Below are positions 28,140 to 36,160 of a stretch of DNA of 64,000 nucleotides, piece by piece (within the stretch, counting starts at the first letter, position 1; each line of letters begins with the position of its first letter). This stretch comes from Chromobacterium subtsugae. Lineage in GTDB: Bacteria > Pseudomonadota > Gammaproteobacteria > Burkholderiales > Chromobacteriaceae. The stretch spans positions 62,001-126,000 of the forward strand of contig NZ_JYKA01000010.1 in the NCBI RefSeq assembly GCF_001676875.1, in the 5' to 3' direction. The position numbers were made by a program, and so were the translations under genes. The notes beneath the pieces are model-generated. The model was not told the origin of the DNA, did not search any database, and worked only from the letters and a program-made list of their open reading frames with translations.

Positions 28140-28457
28140 TCACGCCACCGCGCTGTCGTCATGCAGCGCCGCCTGCAGCTTGCCGACCGTCTCATCCACC
28201 CAGGCAAGAAAGTCTCGGATGCTGATCACCAATTCCTGGAACTCCTCCGCCAGCGCAGGATCATTGAGGTCCTTGGCCGTCCAGTACGCCATGGTTTCGA
28301 GACTGTTCGACAAGTGCCCCCGGATGCGCACCCCCTGCACCAGATCATCCGCCTGCTCCTGGCTCAATACGCCGACGCGGGTCGCCTCGTCGATCAGACT
28401 GGCCAGCAGCAAGGTCTTCTGCGCAATATCCTTGAGCACCGCTTGAATTTTTCTCAT
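28140..28457 (-). CDS. Hypothetical small helical protein
   Basis: The 105-residue product begins at the ATG at 28457 (MRKIQAVLKDIAQ). Longer upstream frames use poor starts. It is predicted to be almost entirely alpha-helical, acidic and soluble, with ETMAYWTAKDLNDPALAEEF and DFLAWVDETVGKLQAAL in the second half. The pattern resembles small helical-bundle chaperones of type IVB systems (IcmS/IcmW-like in size), but there is no sequence evidence for such kinship. It is isolated on the minus strand between two AT-rich gaps. Unknown function. Confidence 0.55.
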   Translation of the reverse strand: MRKIQAVLKDIAQKTLLLASLIDEATRVGVLSQEQADDLVQGVRIRGHLSNSLETMAYWTAKDLNDPALAEEFQELVISIRDFLAWVDETVGKLQAALHDDSAVA

Positions 28458-28565
28458 ATGAACTCTTTTCCGCCCTTCCCGCCTCGTTAAGCGCCCGTTT
28501 CGCATCCACTCGACCGCGCGCATTTCGCCAACACGGGGCGAGAATATCACATAGAAAATTTTTGT

Positions 28566-28586
28566 TATAGTTTAATACATACTATA
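28566..28586. promoter_or_regulatory. Inverted repeat TATAGT-N9-ACTATA
   Basis: A perfect 6-bp inverted repeat with a 9-bp spacer sits in an AT-rich patch about 110 bp upstream of the minus-strand start at 28457. The phrase GTTATA...TACATACTA recurs at 55133-55155 in front of another gene of the secretion locus. This suggests a shared operator or promoter. Confidence 0.4.
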
Positions 28587-28784
28587 GCACTACAAAAAAA
28601 TGAGCCACTTAGGCAGGTAGATGGAATAAAATCCGAGAGAAATCACAAAAATACATAAAAATCAGATAGATATAAAACATCCGCTACTCAAATGCTCAAG
28701 CGCCAGTGGCCGCCAGCGCCACACCCAGCCCATGCCAGCAACCACCATCGAAGAAACCCCTTGATGCCCACAAAGAAAAACATA

Positions 28785-28802
28785 TACTATAATTACTATT
28801 AT
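28785..28802 (+). promoter_or_regulatory. Direct repeat TACTATAAT/TACTATTAT with a -10-like core
   Basis: Two adjacent 9-bp copies differ at one position. The first contains TATAAT (28788-28793), an exact -10 hexamer, though no good -35 lies at the proper distance. It is about 100 bp upstream of the plus-strand gene cluster starting at 28901. Confidence 0.4.
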
Positions 28803-28900
28803 GATGAACATTTTATCATGATATTGTGCGACATGCCGGTTCTGCGCCTCCTCATCGCGCCGAAACCACCGCATAACGCCCCACTTTCAGGAGACCCAGA

Positions 28901-29131
28901 TTGGCTCACGACACAACCAGCCCTGGCGCTGCGGCAGCGGGAAGCGCCGGCGCGGCAGCCGCTCCAGGCGAGCATTCAACCGAAGTGCTGCTGAATCTTG
29001 AAGACCGCAACCACTTCCTCCGCATCGCTCACGAAGCCCAGAAGGAAGCCACAAACGAGCCTCTCGGCCCGAACCAGCCTCGCAAAACCGGCCCAGGCAA
29101 TCACACCGCGCCGTCTAAAAATCCGATGTAG
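28901..29131 (+). CDS. Small hypothetical protein, TTG start
   Basis: The 76-residue product starts at a TTG with AGGAG 6 bp upstream, which is a good ribosome site. The N-terminal third is Ala/Gly-rich and probably disordered (residues 7-25). A short amphipathic helix follows (EVLLNLEDRNHFLRIAHEAQKE), then a Pro/Asn-rich tail. No family is recognised. It leads a run of four closely spaced plus-strand genes. Its small size and composition make it less certain than the other members of the run. Confidence 0.5.
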   Translation: MAHDTTSPGAAAAGSAGAAAAPGEHSTEVLLNLEDRNHFLRIAHEAQKEATNEPLGPNQPRKTGPGNHTAPSKNPM

Positions 29132-29160
29132 CGCCGGCGACATCGACCGGGGACACCACC

Positions 29161-29547
29161 ATGTGCACGCAAAACGCACTTGAAAATTACCGCCTGCAAT
29201 GCCTGGCTATCAGAATGCTGGAGCAAGCCGCGCTCGACATGGCCGTCAAGCCGCGCAACCCCAACGAAGCCGGCATCACCAAGCAGGAGCGCTACATGAG
29301 GAATCAGGCAGCCAGCCACAAGCAAGAAGCGGAAAAATGGCTGAGCGACCTGACGGAAAAAGCGAATGGATTCAACTTCCTGCTGTGCTCCGCCGTCATC
29401 GGCGACCACCTGAAGCTGAACAACCTGCCCACCGATGAAATCGCCTCGCAGATACGCAAGGCGGTGCTGCAGGCGCCCAGCGAGATGGCGCTGGTCTTGA
29501 GCAATCTACGCAGGAACATGATGAACGAAGTCGCCCCCGCCCAGTGA
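29161..29547 (+). CDS. Hypothetical helical protein
   Basis: The 128-residue product starts 29 bp after the previous gene. It is predicted to be all alpha-helical and soluble, with NYRLQCLAIRMLEQAALDMAV, a central QEAEKWLSDLTEKANGF helix and a C-terminal ALVLSNLRRNMMNE helix. No signal peptide, membrane segment or catalytic motif is seen, and I do not recognise it. The next frame begins near its stop, so the genes are probably cotranscribed. It belongs to the orphan cluster attached to the secretion-associated block. Confidence 0.55.
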   Translation: MCTQNALENYRLQCLAIRMLEQAALDMAVKPRNPNEAGITKQERYMRNQAASHKQEAEKWLSDLTEKANGFNFLLCSAVIGDHLKLNNLPTDEIASQIRKAVLQAPSEMALVLSNLRRNMMNEVAPAQ

Positions 29548-29585
29548 GGCGCGCCCGAGGCATCCCAATAAAAGATTTTGGCAAA

Positions 29586-30149
29586 ATGAATGCGAAAGAA
29601 CTGAAACTATCGGATTACGACCCGTCGCCAACCCAGATGCGAGGCGCCGACTGGAAAACCCACCCTTGCCGGGTTCCGCACCGGGGCAAACCCGCCAAAG
29701 GCTCGGCGATTCTGCCCCACGGCTCATTTGTGCTGATCGAACAGCTCAGCGGCTTTCTGCCACTGAAGCAGCTGGTAGTCAGGGCATTCCTGCACCAGGA
29801 AGATTGGGAACTCAGCGCCAGGGCTCTGGTCAGTGAACACCATGAGCACCAGCACGAAGCGTGGCACAGCCGCGTCATCCAGCAAAAAGACGTCATCCAG
29901 GATTTCGGCTGCTACTCAAGCTACATCTCCCGCCCGGAAAACACCCAATGGCATGAAACCATTCTGCGGCACCAATCCGAATGGCATGGCTCGCTGGACA
30001 TGATACGCCTGATCGAATCCCTGAAAAAAACCAATCCCGCCATGAGCAGAGACGCCGTCAGGGCTGCCGAAACCCTGCTGAACGGATGGTATCGCCAAGC
30101 CAGCGAAGCGCTGCGGGACGCAACCGGCCGACACGCGCAATATGCTTAG
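29586..30149 (+). CDS. Hypothetical protein of the orphan cluster
   Basis: The product is 187 residues from the ATG at 29586; a GTG at 29544 that overlaps the previous stop would add 14 residues, and neither has a strong ribosome site. It is rich in His and Gln in the middle (SEHHEHQHEAWHSRV), with clusters of His near Glu that could bind metal. C-terminal helices (DMIRLIESLKKTN, AAETLLNGWYRQASEAL) follow. No family is recognised. It overlaps the next gene by 8 bp, which supports a real operon. Confidence 0.55.
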   Translation: MNAKELKLSDYDPSPTQMRGADWKTHPCRVPHRGKPAKGSAILPHGSFVLIEQLSGFLPLKQLVVRAFLHQEDWELSARALVSEHHEHQHEAWHSRVIQQKDVIQDFGCYSSYISRPENTQWHETILRHQSEWHGSLDMIRLIESLKKTNPAMSRDAVRAAETLLNGWYRQASEALRDATGRHAQYA

Positions 30150-30513
30150 CCCGCAACCGAACGCCGTGCAATTCAGCCGCGTCAGGCAATTTTTACGAGC
30201 CCGGGCAGGCAATTTCCAGATCGAGCTGTTTTCATCGCCATCGTCTAGAAACACCATCGCCATCAGCATCGAAGCCTTCAGCGCCGACGGCGTCTTCCAG
30301 GACGCGCTGGAGCGGGAGATGCAATTCAGCATGCTGGACGCCGCGTTCATGATCGCGCACGGCACCAGCGAAGACTTGATGATGATACTCGGCTGCTGCC
30401 AGCAGCTTGCCCGGAGCGCCCTGTGCGCCGCGGGCGACTGCCCCGGCGGCTGGCCCGACCGGCAGGAAGAGCTGAAATCGGTGCTGTCGCTGCCATGGAG
30501 CCTGGCGGTTTAG
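30142..30513 (+). CDS. Hypothetical protein, last gene of the orphan cluster
   Basis: The 123-residue product starts within the end of the preceding gene (8-bp overlap), as in tightly coupled pairs. It has a mixed alpha/beta look: FQIELFSSPSSRNTIAISIEAF suggests strands, and EDLMMILGCCQQLARSALC a helix with a Cys pair. No signal or membrane helix is seen. The family is not recognised. A strong bidirectional terminator follows directly. It ends the left block of secretion-associated genes; ordinary chromosomal genes start beyond it. Confidence 0.55.
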   Translation: MLSPQPNAVQFSRVRQFLRARAGNFQIELFSSPSSRNTIAISIEAFSADGVFQDALEREMQFSMLDAAFMIAHGTSEDLMMILGCCQQLARSALCAAGDCPGGWPDRQEELKSVLSLPWSLAV

Positions 30514-30529
30514 ATCGCTCCGCCCATGA

Positions 30530-30560
30530 AAAAACCCTCCGCCAAAGGCGGAGGGTTTTT
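30530..30560. terminator. Strong bidirectional terminator
   Basis: AAAAACCCTCCGCC-AAA-GGCGGAGGGTTTTT is a perfect 14-bp stem with U tracts in both directions. It lies between the orphan cluster and the converging Bax-inhibitor family gene. Confidence 0.93.
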
Positions 30561-30591
30561 CGTTGCGGGCGTCGCCGCCGGCTCGGCTGGA

Positions 30592-31281
30592 TCAGTCGCG
30601 GTTGCCGCCAAAAGCCAGCAGCAGTTGCAGCAGGCTGGTGAACAGGTTGTAGATGCTGATGTAGATGGACAAGGCAGCGGAGATGTAGCTGTTCTCGCCG
30701 CCGTCCACCACCACCTTCACCTGCCATAGGATCATCAGCGAGCTGAACAGCGCGAAGGCGGCGGAGATCATCAGCTGGAACGCCGGCATGCGCAGGAACA
30801 GGTTGGCCACCACAGCCACCATCAGCACGATGGCGCCGACGGTCAGGAAATTGCCCAGGCCGGACAGGTCGCGCTTGGTGGTGGAGGCGATGCCCGCCAT
30901 CACGAAGAACACCAGCGACGTGGCTGCGCCGGCCGTCATGATCAGCTGCCCGCCGTTGGAGAATTTAAGCGCGAACTGCAGCAGAGGCCCCAACAGCACG
31001 CCCATCATGAAGGTGAAACCCAGCATCAGGAACACGCCGGCCGAGCTGTAGCGGTTTTTCTCGATGGCGAACACCAGGCCGTAAAACACCGCCATGATCA
31101 GCAGCATGCCGATGATGGGACTGCCGGCCAGGAAGGCGAAGCTCATATGGGTGCCCACGATGGCGCCCATGACGGTCGGGATCATCGACAGGCCAAGCAG
31201 GCCGTAGGTATTGCGCAAGACCTTATGGCGGGCGTCCGCCATAGGGGTCGATTGATAGGCCGTTTGAAAATCCGGGTGCAT
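30592..31281 (-). CDS. Bax inhibitor-1/YccA family membrane protein
   Basis: The 229-residue protein starts at 31281, where AGGAG lies 8 bp upstream; the longer frame to 31377 is not needed. It has seven membrane helices in the BI-1 (TMBIM) pattern, a short N-terminal cytosolic stretch (DFQTAYQST...RHKVLRNTYGLLG) and a C-terminal helix ending in GGNRD. BI-1 proteins are pH-sensitive calcium leak channels in characterised cases, and bacterial YccA modulates FtsH proteolysis. Which applies here is not known. It is monocistronic and shares its terminator with the converging orphan cluster. Confidence 0.9.
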   Translation of the reverse strand: MHPDFQTAYQSTPMADARHKVLRNTYGLLGLSMIPTVMGAIVGTHMSFAFLAGSPIIGMLLIMAVFYGLVFAIEKNRYSSAGVFLMLGFTFMMGVLLGPLLQFALKFSNGGQLIMTAGAATSLVFFVMAGIASTTKRDLSGLGNFLTVGAIVLMVAVVANLFLRMPAFQLMISAAFALFSSLMILWQVKVVVDGGENSYISAALSIYISIYNLFTSLLQLLLAFGGNRD

Positions 31282-31464
31282 GTGAAGCTCTCCTGAGTGA
31301 GTTGTTCTGTGAAACGCTTGGAATTGTAAGCAAGAGACCCTGTCGGAGGGAATAAGTTTCCGTCGTCGGCCAAACACTTGTCTTAATCTGGCTGTTGGGT
31401 TAACATTCCGTCCTCTTCGAGATTGAATGTGGGTGGCAGATCACTCGTTTTCAAGTCTCGAAAT

Positions 31465-31549
31465 GCGAGAGTGGCGGAATTGGTAGACGCACTGGATTTA
31501 GGTTCCAGCGCCGCAAGGCGTGAGAGTTCGAGTCTCTCCTTTCGCACCA
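31465..31549 (+). tRNA. tRNA-Leu (UAG anticodon)
   Basis: The 85-nt gene starts GCGAGAG and ends CTTTCGC-ACCA with CCA encoded. The D arm contains AATTGGTAGACGC. The anticodon stem CTGGA/TCCAG encloses TTTAGGT, so the anticodon is TAG (reads CUN leucine codons). A class II long variable arm (CGCCGCAAGGCG) and the T arm GAGAGTTCGAGTCTCTC complete the cloverleaf. It stands alone. No integrase or repeat of its 3' end was seen, so it does not appear to be an active attachment site. Confidence 0.96.
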
Positions 31550-31925
31550 TCCCTGGTTTTTCTTCACCCCTGCGTTTCGCCTTAAAGCCCGTAAATCAAG
31601 GCCTCCTTCAATAAGCGCTCCAAACCAAGCCTTCACAAGCCCCCTGTAATGCGCTATGGCTTGTCGCAAATTCGCCCCCAAGCTGTCCCAATCTAGCTCG
31701 GCCTTCGAACAGTTTGCCCTGCCGGCCACGGCGAAGCGACAGGCGCCGCCGCCCTGCCAGCCAAACCCGCCCCGATTCGACAATCACACCACGCGAAAGC
31801 AATCCTAAAGTACAGTTTTTGCTTATTGCCGTAGTTCTACGATTGCCGCCAAGCCGCAGCCGCGCCTAGATTGTTTGAACATAAACCAAATCGCCGGCCC
31901 GCGCGCCGAAGGCAAGAATTCCCCG
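31550..31925. other. Intergenic region after tRNA-Leu
   Basis: About 375 bp separate the tRNA from the thioesterase gene. The minus-strand frame covering the tRNA is only a tRNA shadow. No ribosome-site-bearing gene, clear terminator or repeat is seen. A promoter for the thioesterase presumably lies near 31800-31900. Confidence 0.45.
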
Positions 31926-32342
31926 ATGAAACAAGACGCTCCGTTGCTGCTGGATGTCGCGCAAGCCAAAAAAATCCTCGCCGAATCGCCTTTCGGCCCC
32001 TGGTGGAATTTCCAGGTCGAGGCCGTCTCGCCCGGCAAGGCGATTTTGCGCCTGCCATTGAAACCCGAGCACTATCGTCCCGGCGGCGTGGCGCAAGGTG
32101 GCAGCATGATGACGCTGGCCGATGTGGCCTTCTGGCTGGCGCTGATGACGGTGGCCGGGGTAGACACGCCCGCCGTGACGCTGGAGATGAAAACCAATTT
32201 CCTCAGAGCAGCCCGCACCGACCTAAGCTGCGAGGCGGAAGTCATGACCGCGGGACGCCGCATCCTGTACGGCACCGCCACCATAACGGATAGCGAAGGG
32301 AAGATCGTTTCCCATCACACGCTGACCTATATCAACGCCTGA
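31926..32342 (+). CDS. Hot-dog-fold thioesterase, PaaI family
   Basis: The 138-residue product starts at the ATG at 31926. A TTG frame upstream is not supported. The hot-dog fold is evident from ILRLPLKPEHYRPGGVAQGGSMMTLADVAFWLA, including the long central helix and the G-G-x-x-x-T/D loop, and from the strand EMKTNFLRAARTDLSCEAEV. PaaI-like enzymes hydrolyse acyl-CoA thioesters, often aromatic ones. It lies 118 bp upstream of a gene for a PaaA-like di-iron protein. A phenylacetyl-CoA-type or other aromatic acyl-CoA link is therefore tempting but unproven. Confidence 0.85.
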   Translation: MKQDAPLLLDVAQAKKILAESPFGPWWNFQVEAVSPGKAILRLPLKPEHYRPGGVAQGGSMMTLADVAFWLALMTVAGVDTPAVTLEMKTNFLRAARTDLSCEAEVMTAGRRILYGTATITDSEGKIVSHHTLTYINA

Positions 32343-32460
32343 AAATCACGGGCACCGCCCCGCTCCCGCCGCCGCGCGGGAAGGCTGGGCATTTGTCATT
32401 CCGGATCCATGCAAGGGGAAACCAACGCGTCGTTACGCCAAATATTCAAGAGGCAAGCAA

Positions 32461-33195
32461 ATGGAACACCATACATACCACCATCCGCCCGGCACCATCG
32501 AGCACGCGGACATGCCCGACGAATTTCGGGAAATCCTGATTCATCAGATGCTGGCCAATGGCGAGGGCGAGCTCAGCGCCGGCGATACCTATGTCGACTC
32601 CTTCTATCCTTTGGCGCCTAACGCCGACGAAAGATACATTTGCGTCAAATTCGCCGCCGAAGAAGTGGATCATTTCCGCCGCTTTGCCCGGCTGCTGGCC
32701 GAAATGGGGATAGACACCTCCCACATGCTCCGACAAGACAAGAAAGAGCGCCGCTTTTTCGCCGCCGAAAGCATGACTACCGACTTCAACACCTGGGAAG
32801 AACGCGCGGCTTTCAGCTTTCTTTGCGAGCTGGAGGGCCATTACCAGATCAAGGAGATGGTGGACAGTCCATACCGGCCGCTGGCCATCGAGGCCCGGGA
32901 GATTCTCAAGGAGGAGGCCATGCACTTCGCCCACGGCGCCTTGCTGATGCGCCGGGCCCGCGAACAGGCCGACTCCCGCCACCGCGCCCAGCAGGCGCTG
33001 GACAAGATGTACCCGATGGCGCTGGACATGTTCGGCAAATCCGACTCGCGGCGCAGCCGGCTGGCGGTGAAATGGGGCCTGAGAACGTGCACCAACCATG
33101 AGCTGCGGGAGGTCTACCAACGCGACATCGATCAACACATCGTCCGGCTGGGATATCGCGTCCCCGACGCCAGCGCCGGCAGAAAATATTTCTAG
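32461..33195 (+). CDS. Ferritin-like di-iron protein, PaaA/PaaC-like
   Basis: The 244-residue protein is all alpha-helical and carries two di-iron helix motifs: CVKFAAEEVDHFRRFARLL (about residues 61-79) and AREILKEEAMHFAHGALL (about residues 145-162). Each supplies E-E-x-x-H, as in the ferritin-like oxygenase subunits of phenylacetyl-CoA epoxidase. Further helices contain Glu at SFLCELEGHYQIKEM. No other paa genes are present. It is followed 41 bp later by a gene for another helical, probably iron-dependent enzyme, so the two may act on one substrate. The exact substrate is unknown. Confidence 0.75.
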   Translation: MEHHTYHHPPGTIEHADMPDEFREILIHQMLANGEGELSAGDTYVDSFYPLAPNADERYICVKFAAEEVDHFRRFARLLAEMGIDTSHMLRQDKKERRFFAAESMTTDFNTWEERAAFSFLCELEGHYQIKEMVDSPYRPLAIEAREILKEEAMHFAHGALLMRRAREQADSRHRAQQALDKMYPMALDMFGKSDSRRSRLAVKWGLRTCTNHELREVYQRDIDQHIVRLGYRVPDASAGRKYF

Positions 33196-33236
33196 ATCAT
33201 GCACAAAGGGGGTTTCGACCGAAAAGAGAGGATCCC

Positions 33237-34040
33237 ATGAGCACCACCACGATTGAACAGCTAAGCCGGATAGTCCAGAGCCACCGCGCTTACACCCACC
33301 CCATCTTCCAGCATTGGGCGCATGCCGCGCCGGATGCGGAAGCCTGCGCCGCTCTATTCCACCAGATCCAGGCCTTCTGCGCCGCCACCCGCCCCGGGCA
33401 AGCCTTTCCCGGCGCGCTGGAAATGCTGGGCTTGATCAGCCAGGCGCAGTTAATGGCGGAAATCGCGCAGTCCGAACAAGGCCACGGCGCCGACCTCGCC
33501 AGAATGGCCGGCCATATCGTCAACCGCAGCGGCGCGCGCCCGCGCTTCGCCGACGTCAATGACCAGCAGCAAGTGGAAACCGAGCTCAAGGAGGCATCGG
33601 ACCGGCTGCTGGCCGACCATCCCGGCTATGAGCGCCCAACCGGCCTGCTGCTGCAAACCCGGCGGGCCATGGCGGCCTTCCAGCGCCGGGCCCGCAGCGA
33701 CTTCGATTCCACGATGCGCAACCTGGGCACCGCCTTCGCGCTGGAAATCATCTCCAACCGCGCGTTGATTCCAGGGGAAAAACAGGCGCTGGTGGACACC
33801 GGCCATTACGGCGTCAGGCTGGAAGACCCGGAAATGCATTATCTGCTGGACCACTGGGGCGAATGCGGCGCGGAGAGCCAGCATGAGAACCACGTCCGCG
33901 AGGCCGTGGCCGCCACGCTGACCGCCTCCACCGCGCCGCTGATCCTGGAAGGCATGCTAGACTTCCTCGATCCGTTGGCCGAGATGTGGGACGTGCTGGA
34001 CCAAAGCCTGCTGCACGCCTGCGCCGGCCACGCGGCGTAA
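33237..34040 (+). CDS. Haem-oxygenase-like fold protein, candidate di-iron oxidase
   Basis: The 267-residue product is entirely helical. It resembles the TenA/PqqC/haem-oxygenase-like superfamily, with candidate metal ligands in EIAQSEQGHGADL (E-x-x-H, about residue 85) and ESQHENHVREAV (about residues 215-226). The C-terminal helices (LEGMLDFLDPLAEMWDVL) complete the fold. Members called HDOs (haem-oxygenase-like di-iron oxidases) carry out N-oxygenation, desaturation or C-C cleavage. Here the residues are consistent with but do not prove that class. The ribosome site is AGAGAGGA just before the ATG. It is probably cotranscribed with the PaaA-like gene. Confidence 0.65.
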   Translation: MSTTTIEQLSRIVQSHRAYTHPIFQHWAHAAPDAEACAALFHQIQAFCAATRPGQAFPGALEMLGLISQAQLMAEIAQSEQGHGADLARMAGHIVNRSGARPRFADVNDQQQVETELKEASDRLLADHPGYERPTGLLLQTRRAMAAFQRRARSDFDSTMRNLGTAFALEIISNRALIPGEKQALVDTGHYGVRLEDPEMHYLLDHWGECGAESQHENHVREAVAATLTASTAPLILEGMLDFLDPLAEMWDVLDQSLLHACAGHAA

Positions 34041-34086
34041 GCCCCGCGCCCAAGGCTCGGCTAGCCGCCGGGCCTTGGCCATGCCG

Positions 34087-34551
34087 CTAGCGCGAACACG
34101 CCAGCGAGCATGCTTTCAGCGCCACCGGGTCCGGATTGCGCACGGTCTTGACGTAGCCGGTCGCCCGGCAATGGTCGTCCGCCGCGAAGGCATACTCCTC
34201 CAGCACTGGATATTGCTGATCCGAGACATGGGCCGTCGCCGTCTGCAGCACATGGCCGCTCAGCCCGCCGATCTCCGTTTCGGCGAAACCGCCGGAGCCG
34301 GTGATGTCGATCTGATATATCCATTGGGAGCCGTCAAACCGGCGGATCGCATCCTCCTCGCCCGACACCTTCACCAGGGAGCGGCTGCCGTCCGCCGCCG
34401 TCGTCACACACTCGCCGGCGCAACGATAGCGGCCCTCGATATCCGTCAACGTCCGGCACTGCCCCGCGGCGGCATCCGCTGCCGACGCAGCCTGTACGCT
34501 CAATATCGCCGCCAGCGCGATCGCCGCGGCCCAATATCCGTGCCCGCTCAT
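34087..34551 (-). CDS. Hypothetical secreted protein
   Basis: The 154-residue product starts at the ATG at 34551 with AGGAG 5 bp upstream. A Sec signal peptide is clear (YWAAAIALAAILSVQAASAADAA, cleavage near residue 25). The mature part has six Cys: CRTLTDIEGRYRCAGECVT, DDHCRA and ACSLACSR. These would form disulfides in a small beta-rich domain. No known family is recognised. It lies between the converging di-iron gene pair and a divergent AraC regulator gene, with no obvious operon partner. Confidence 0.75.
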   Translation of the reverse strand: MSGHGYWAAAIALAAILSVQAASAADAAAGQCRTLTDIEGRYRCAGECVTTAADGSRSLVKVSGEEDAIRRFDGSQWIYQIDITGSGGFAETEIGGLSGHVLQTATAHVSDQQYPVLEEYAFAADDHCRATGYVKTVRNPDPVALKACSLACSR

Positions 34552-34691
34552 AAACGCTCCTCGTCGAATGCCTGGAAACCTCGCTTCGGCGGCGATGGCC
34601 TCGCCCATTCAATATGGCACAAGCATGAAGAATCGCGATGCCGCAGTAAAAATGCGGGCGGGGCGGCCGGCATGCGAATATCATTCACCGC

Positions 34692-35636
34692 ATGTCGAGA
34701 TTACTGCTCCCGCCTTCCCCGCGCCTGGCGCCGCTGATCCGCTACTTCCATCTCCAGCTGGAGGGCAGCGGCCTCGTGCGCATCCCCGCCACGCCCTTCC
34801 CTCTGATCGGCGTGCTGCTGGCTGGTCAAAGCCAGGCGGAAATCAACGGCCGCCCGCTGGGCTGCACGCCCCGATGCTTCGTCAGCGGACCGTTCAGCCA
34901 GCCGATAGCGATACGCCTGTCGCCCGGCACGCGCTTCATCAGCGCCTTGCTGCGCACCGGGCAGCTAAGCAGGCTGTTCCCGCTCGATTGCCAGCGCATC
35001 GCCGATCAAAGCTGGCCGCTTGAGGAACTGGCGGGCCGCCCGGCGGCGGATGCGCTGCATGACGCCCTGCAAGCCGCGCGCCAGCCCTGGCAGATGGCGC
35101 GCATTCTGGAAGATTGGCTGCGGCGGCAGGCCGCGCGCCGCGAGGAGGCCAAAGACGGCGGCCCCTTGCTGCTGCCGCCGGACTGGCTGTTCGCCGACAG
35201 CCGCGCCCTGGCCGAGCGCTGCGGCCTGGGCCTGCGCCAATTTGAGCGCCGCTTCCTGGCTAGCTATGGCCAGTCATTGCGCGACACCCGCCGCCAAATG
35301 CGTTTCGTCAGCATGATGGGGCTGCTGATCTCGCGCCCGGACGCCGCCGGCCAGCTGGCCGGATTGGCGGCGGACTGCGGCTATTTCGATCAGCCGCACA
35401 TGGCGCGCGACTTTCGCGCGCTGTCCGGCCTGACGCCGGGGGATTTCCTGCGCCGCAGCCATGGCGACCGCAACCTGGAAATGAGCCTGATCCAGTATCA
35501 GGACCACGAGCTGCCGCTGGTGCTGGGCGAAGGCAACCGCGACATTCTGCTGCCGCCCGATGTCGTTTCGGTACAAGCCGGCGGCGCCCGCCATGGCTAC
35601 AGTGGCGCCATCGTCGACTCGGAAGCCATGCCATGA
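34692..35636 (+). CDS. AraC-family transcriptional regulator
   Basis: The 314-residue protein has an N-terminal AraC-like sensor region (residues 1-150) and a C-terminal double helix-turn-helix with [33 protein letters not shown] and [30 protein letters not shown] (residues 172-255), the usual AraC signature. About 55 residues continue past the second helix-turn-helix, ending in an uncharacteristic tail. The last codon overlaps the nuoB-like start (ATGA), so the two are translationally coupled. The ligand and target are unknown. An aromatic or quinone-type signal would fit the neighbour but is a guess. Confidence 0.88.
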   Translation: MSRLLLPPSPRLAPLIRYFHLQLEGSGLVRIPATPFPLIGVLLAGQSQAEINGRPLGCTPRCFVSGPFSQPIAIRLSPGTRFISALLRTGQLSRLFPLDCQRIADQSWPLEELAGRPAADALHDALQAARQPWQMARILEDWLRRQAARREEAKDGGPLLLPPDWLFADSRALAERCGLGLRQFERRFLASYGQSLRDTRRQMRFVSMMGLLISRPDAAGQLAGLAADCGYFDQPHMARDFRALSGLTPGDFLRRSHGDRNLEMSLIQYQDHELPLVLGEGNRDILLPPDVVSVQAGGARHGYSGAIVDSEAMP

Positions 35637-36142
35637 CCCCAAGCCTGGAAAAAAACGGTTACATGCTGACCACGCTGGATAGCCTGTTCGGCGCCAGCCA
35701 GAGCAACAGCTTGTGGTATTTGTCCTTCGGCCTCGCCTGTTGCGCGGTGGAAATGATGCACGCGGCGGCGGCGCGCTACGACATGGACCGCTTTGGGCTG
35801 ATTCCGCGCGCCACGCCGCGCCAGGCCGACCTGATGATCATCGCCGGCACGCTGACCAACAAGATGGCGCCGGCCATGCGCAAGGTCTACGACCAGATGG
35901 CGGAGCCGCGCTACGTGCTATCGATGGGTTCTTGCGCCAACGGCGGCGGCTATTATCACTACAGCTACTCGGTGGTGCGCGGCTGCGACCGCATCGTGCC
36001 GGTGGATGTCTACGTGCCTGGCTGCCCGCCTACCGCCGAGGCGCTGCTTTACGGCCTGATGCAGCTGCAGGCCAAAGTGAGGCGCAACGCCACCGCCAGC
36101 GGCAGGGCGCTGCCGGGCGCCGCCGCGACCGCTCCGCGCTGA
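35633..36142 (+). CDS. nuoB2: NADH-quinone oxidoreductase subunit B-like (orphan NuoB)
   Basis: This 169-residue protein is a NuoB homologue: the cluster N2 cysteines are present in [19 protein letters not shown] and [13 protein letters not shown]. The family motifs [38 protein letters not shown] and YVPGCPP match closely. A complete complex I operon would not be expected here. NuoB stands alone after an AraC gene with a 4-bp overlap, so it is likely an extra copy. Whether it joins complex I or another complex is unknown. The symbol only marks it as a second copy by inference. Confidence 0.85.
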   Translation: MTPSLEKNGYMLTTLDSLFGASQSNSLWYLSFGLACCAVEMMHAAAARYDMDRFGLIPRATPRQADLMIIAGTLTNKMAPAMRKVYDQMAEPRYVLSMGSCANGGGYYHYSYSVVRGCDRIVPVDVYVPGCPPTAEALLYGLMQLQAKVRRNATASGRALPGAAATAPR

Positions 36143-36160
36143 ACCCCGCCACAGCCGGAA

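Larger units (their letters stand above)
28458..28900. other. 443-bp AT-rich divergent regulatory region
   Basis: This gap lies between divergent orphan genes and is far more AT-rich than the chromosome around it. It contains two of the repeated promoter-like elements (28566-28586 and 28785-28802). I see no gene. The stretch 28680-28760 is GC-normal but has no start with a ribosome site. Confidence 0.55.

Noticed and set aside
31465..31549. tRNA-Leu as an integration site of the secretion locus
   Set aside because: I saw no integrase gene and no repeated copy of the tRNA 3' end elsewhere in the window. The locus blocks do not border this tRNA.
31451..31783. 110-residue minus-strand frame over tRNA-Leu
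   Set aside because: It reads through the tRNA in antisense and contains the typical peptide that such tRNA shadows give (ERRDSNSHALR). No ribosome site.
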